Below are positions 28,572-29,733 of a stretch of 29,733 nucleotides of DNA, piece after piece; positions within the stretch are counted from its first letter, which is position 1, and each line of letters starts with the position of its first letter. The position numbers and the translations under genes are program-made. The notes under the pieces were generated by a model. The model worked only from the letters and a program-made list of their open reading frames with translations, was not told the DNA's origin and did not search any database. This DNA is from Folioceros fuciformis. Taxonomy: Eukaryota > Anthocerotophyta > Anthocerotopsida > Anthocerotales. The DNA is taken from positions 1 to 29,733 of the forward strand of contig JBNGIO010005538.1 of NCBI GenBank assembly GCA_049999805.1, written 5' to 3'.

Positions 28572-29733
28572 TGTTAAGAGACCTACCAGGTCTTGGTAAC
28601 CACGTCATTAGATTAGGGTTGATAATATATTTACCATGATTAGCCTTGATTAATGAGCCCTAATATGAAGAGACACTTTACTTACGTATTTAAACATTTT
28701 TGTTAATTGTAATGTATTATTCTTTTGCCTACCATTGTTTTGATTTTCTCAAGCTCTCCGCTCTAGAAAACTCTAGAAAACTCGAAAACCCTGCATGCTC
28801 AAATGGCAAAACAGACGCGACTGGTGAAGCAACTTTTCAGAGGCAAGGGATTTCTCTGTAACCGCTACAGCTGGTTCGCGGCTTCGCCGGCTTGCTACCT
28901 TGCACACCACCTCGCAACCGTTCGCCCCCGTCTTGCGCTTGATTTTTTTTCTTCCCGAAACTCTGCATGCTCCGCGCTGGTCTACACAATCGATCAGCGC
29001 GAATCAGTTTTTCAACATCCACCTTTGAGAATCAAGCCTGTTAACTGCTTGCGTGCGCGATGAACACCACGCAGAGTTCTGCAGGGCTCCTCTTTGGCGT
29101 GGGGACTGGAAACGTCTCCTCCGCCGTGAGTTCTGCAACTCCAGGCAGCATTGCTGTGCCACCGCCGCCATCTTCCTCTACGTCAGGTCCAGCGCAGGGT
29201 GCAGGTGGAGCTTCCGCCTCTACCTCTGGTGCTGCCACTACCTTTGGCGTTTTTCCAAACCCCTACACAAGCCTTTATGCAGGACTTGGTGGCCTTGGCA
29301 ACTGGTATTCTGGGCTTGCCGGTGCCAGTGGTGGATCAGGTGGCAGTGGCGGACCACCCAATCCTCCACCACCTCTGCCCGTACCACCACGTAATCCGCC
29401 TGCACAAGCAACCTCAGGCTCGCCTGCTGCTCAAGCTCACATTTATCAGCCGGCGTACACCATTGAATTCAAAGAACGTGACTGATTCAATGGTACAAAA
29501 TACCAGGTGTGGAGTGTCCGGATGCAAGCTGCCCTTGATGCCAGGCATGTCTGGGGAGTTGTGAATGGCCAGATTCCACAACCCTCACCTAACGCCACAC
29601 AAGATGACAAGGACCGATGGATGAATGCAAATAACGTCGCTCGTGCCCTGCTCATCAGTGGGTTAGATGAGGTACTTGTTCCCGATGTAGCTTACCTTTT
29701 TAAGGCCGAGGACATCTGGAATCAGCTGTCACA
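28572..29733 (+). mobile_element. Ty1/copia-like LTR retrotransposon, 5' part, cut by the window end
   Basis: A gag domain of the copia type (29486-29733) is preceded by sequence that looks like a 5' LTR and leader. A candidate LTR start is the TG at 28572 (TGTTAAGAGACC). A TATA-like TATTTAAA is at 28687-28694, and AT-rich DNA continues to about 28740. I could not find an initiator-Met-tRNA-type primer-binding site (TGGTATCAGAG), so the LTR end is unknown; the 3' LTR and pol lie beyond the window. The left boundary is a guess. Confidence 0.65.
29060..29733 (+). pseudogene. Copia gag (UBN2/Retrotran_gag type) with an in-frame stop, partial
   Basis: Gag forms the virus-like particle of the element. 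From the ATG at 29060 the first 141 residues are Ser/Gly/Pro-rich (stretches such as GGASASTSGAATTFG and GGPPNPPPPLPVPPR). They end FKERD at a TGA at 29483-29485. The same frame resumes at once with FNGTKYQVWSVRMQAALDAR, then HVWGVVNGQIPQP, RALLISGLDEVLVPDVA and FKAEDIWNQLS, the classic copia gag pattern with its conserved W and late W-x-x-L. The TGA may be a mutated Arg codon (CGA), making the copy defective; readthrough is possible but unsupported. The gene continues past the window end. Confidence 0.85.

Noticed and set aside
28780-29055. Search for a tRNA primer-binding site after the presumed 5' LTR
   Set aside because: No match to the usual initiator-Met complement was seen, so no LTR end or primer site is claimed.

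Overview
The window is nuclear DNA from a land plant. The reasons are a plant-type CENP-C, plant cytosolic pyruvate kinase, a folate-biopterin transporter with short GT-AG introns (about 75-114 nt), an RD21-like protease with a granulin domain, and above all two long PLS-type pentatricopeptide (PPR) proteins with E and DYW-like tails. Both PPR proteins carry a variant tail: a PA motif (KPA or YPA) where the PG box should be, and one ends in Gly-Asp-Arg-His instead of Asp-Tyr-Trp. From memory of the literature, DYW:KP (DRH/GRP-ending) domains occur in hornworts, lycophytes and ferns and are linked to reverse U-to-C RNA editing. With the compact gene spacing and short introns, a hornwort is my best guess; a fern or lycophyte is the alternative.

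Layout. 1-1552: a broken RPT3 proteasome ATPase gene (minus). 1565 to about 2190: a broken CTC1-like telomere-capping gene (plus), with start codons only 12 nt apart. 2240-3960: a decayed PPR gene (minus) with two tandem duplications. 4311-5534: F-box gene (minus). 6910-8843: five-exon BT1-family transporter (minus), divergent from the intronless CENP-C gene (9279-11294, plus), which converges on an intronless pyruvate kinase (11597-13189, minus). About 13660-15900: an AT-rich island holding an intronless papain-like protease (minus). 16293-18425 and 18821-21577: the two PPR editing-factor candidates (minus). 21914-24132: a 5'-truncated DRP5A dynamin pseudogene (minus). 24133-28571: gene-poor, with a 29-bp minisatellite, diverged repeats and an unrecognised decayed coding relic. 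28572 to the end: the 5' part of a Ty1/copia-like retrotransposon with a stop codon in gag.

How the parts relate. The intact genes are housekeeping functions (centromere, glycolysis, transport, proteolysis) that do not form one pathway. Nuclear PPR proteins of this class normally act in organelles, and the pair at 16.3-21.6 kb is the most interesting content. Three pseudogenes (RPT3, CTC1-like, DRP5A) look like DNA-level duplicates: RPT3 and DRP5A clearly keep their introns. No RNA genes, CRISPR arrays or bacterial-style elements were seen. All calls come from reading the sequence and recalling families; no database search was run.
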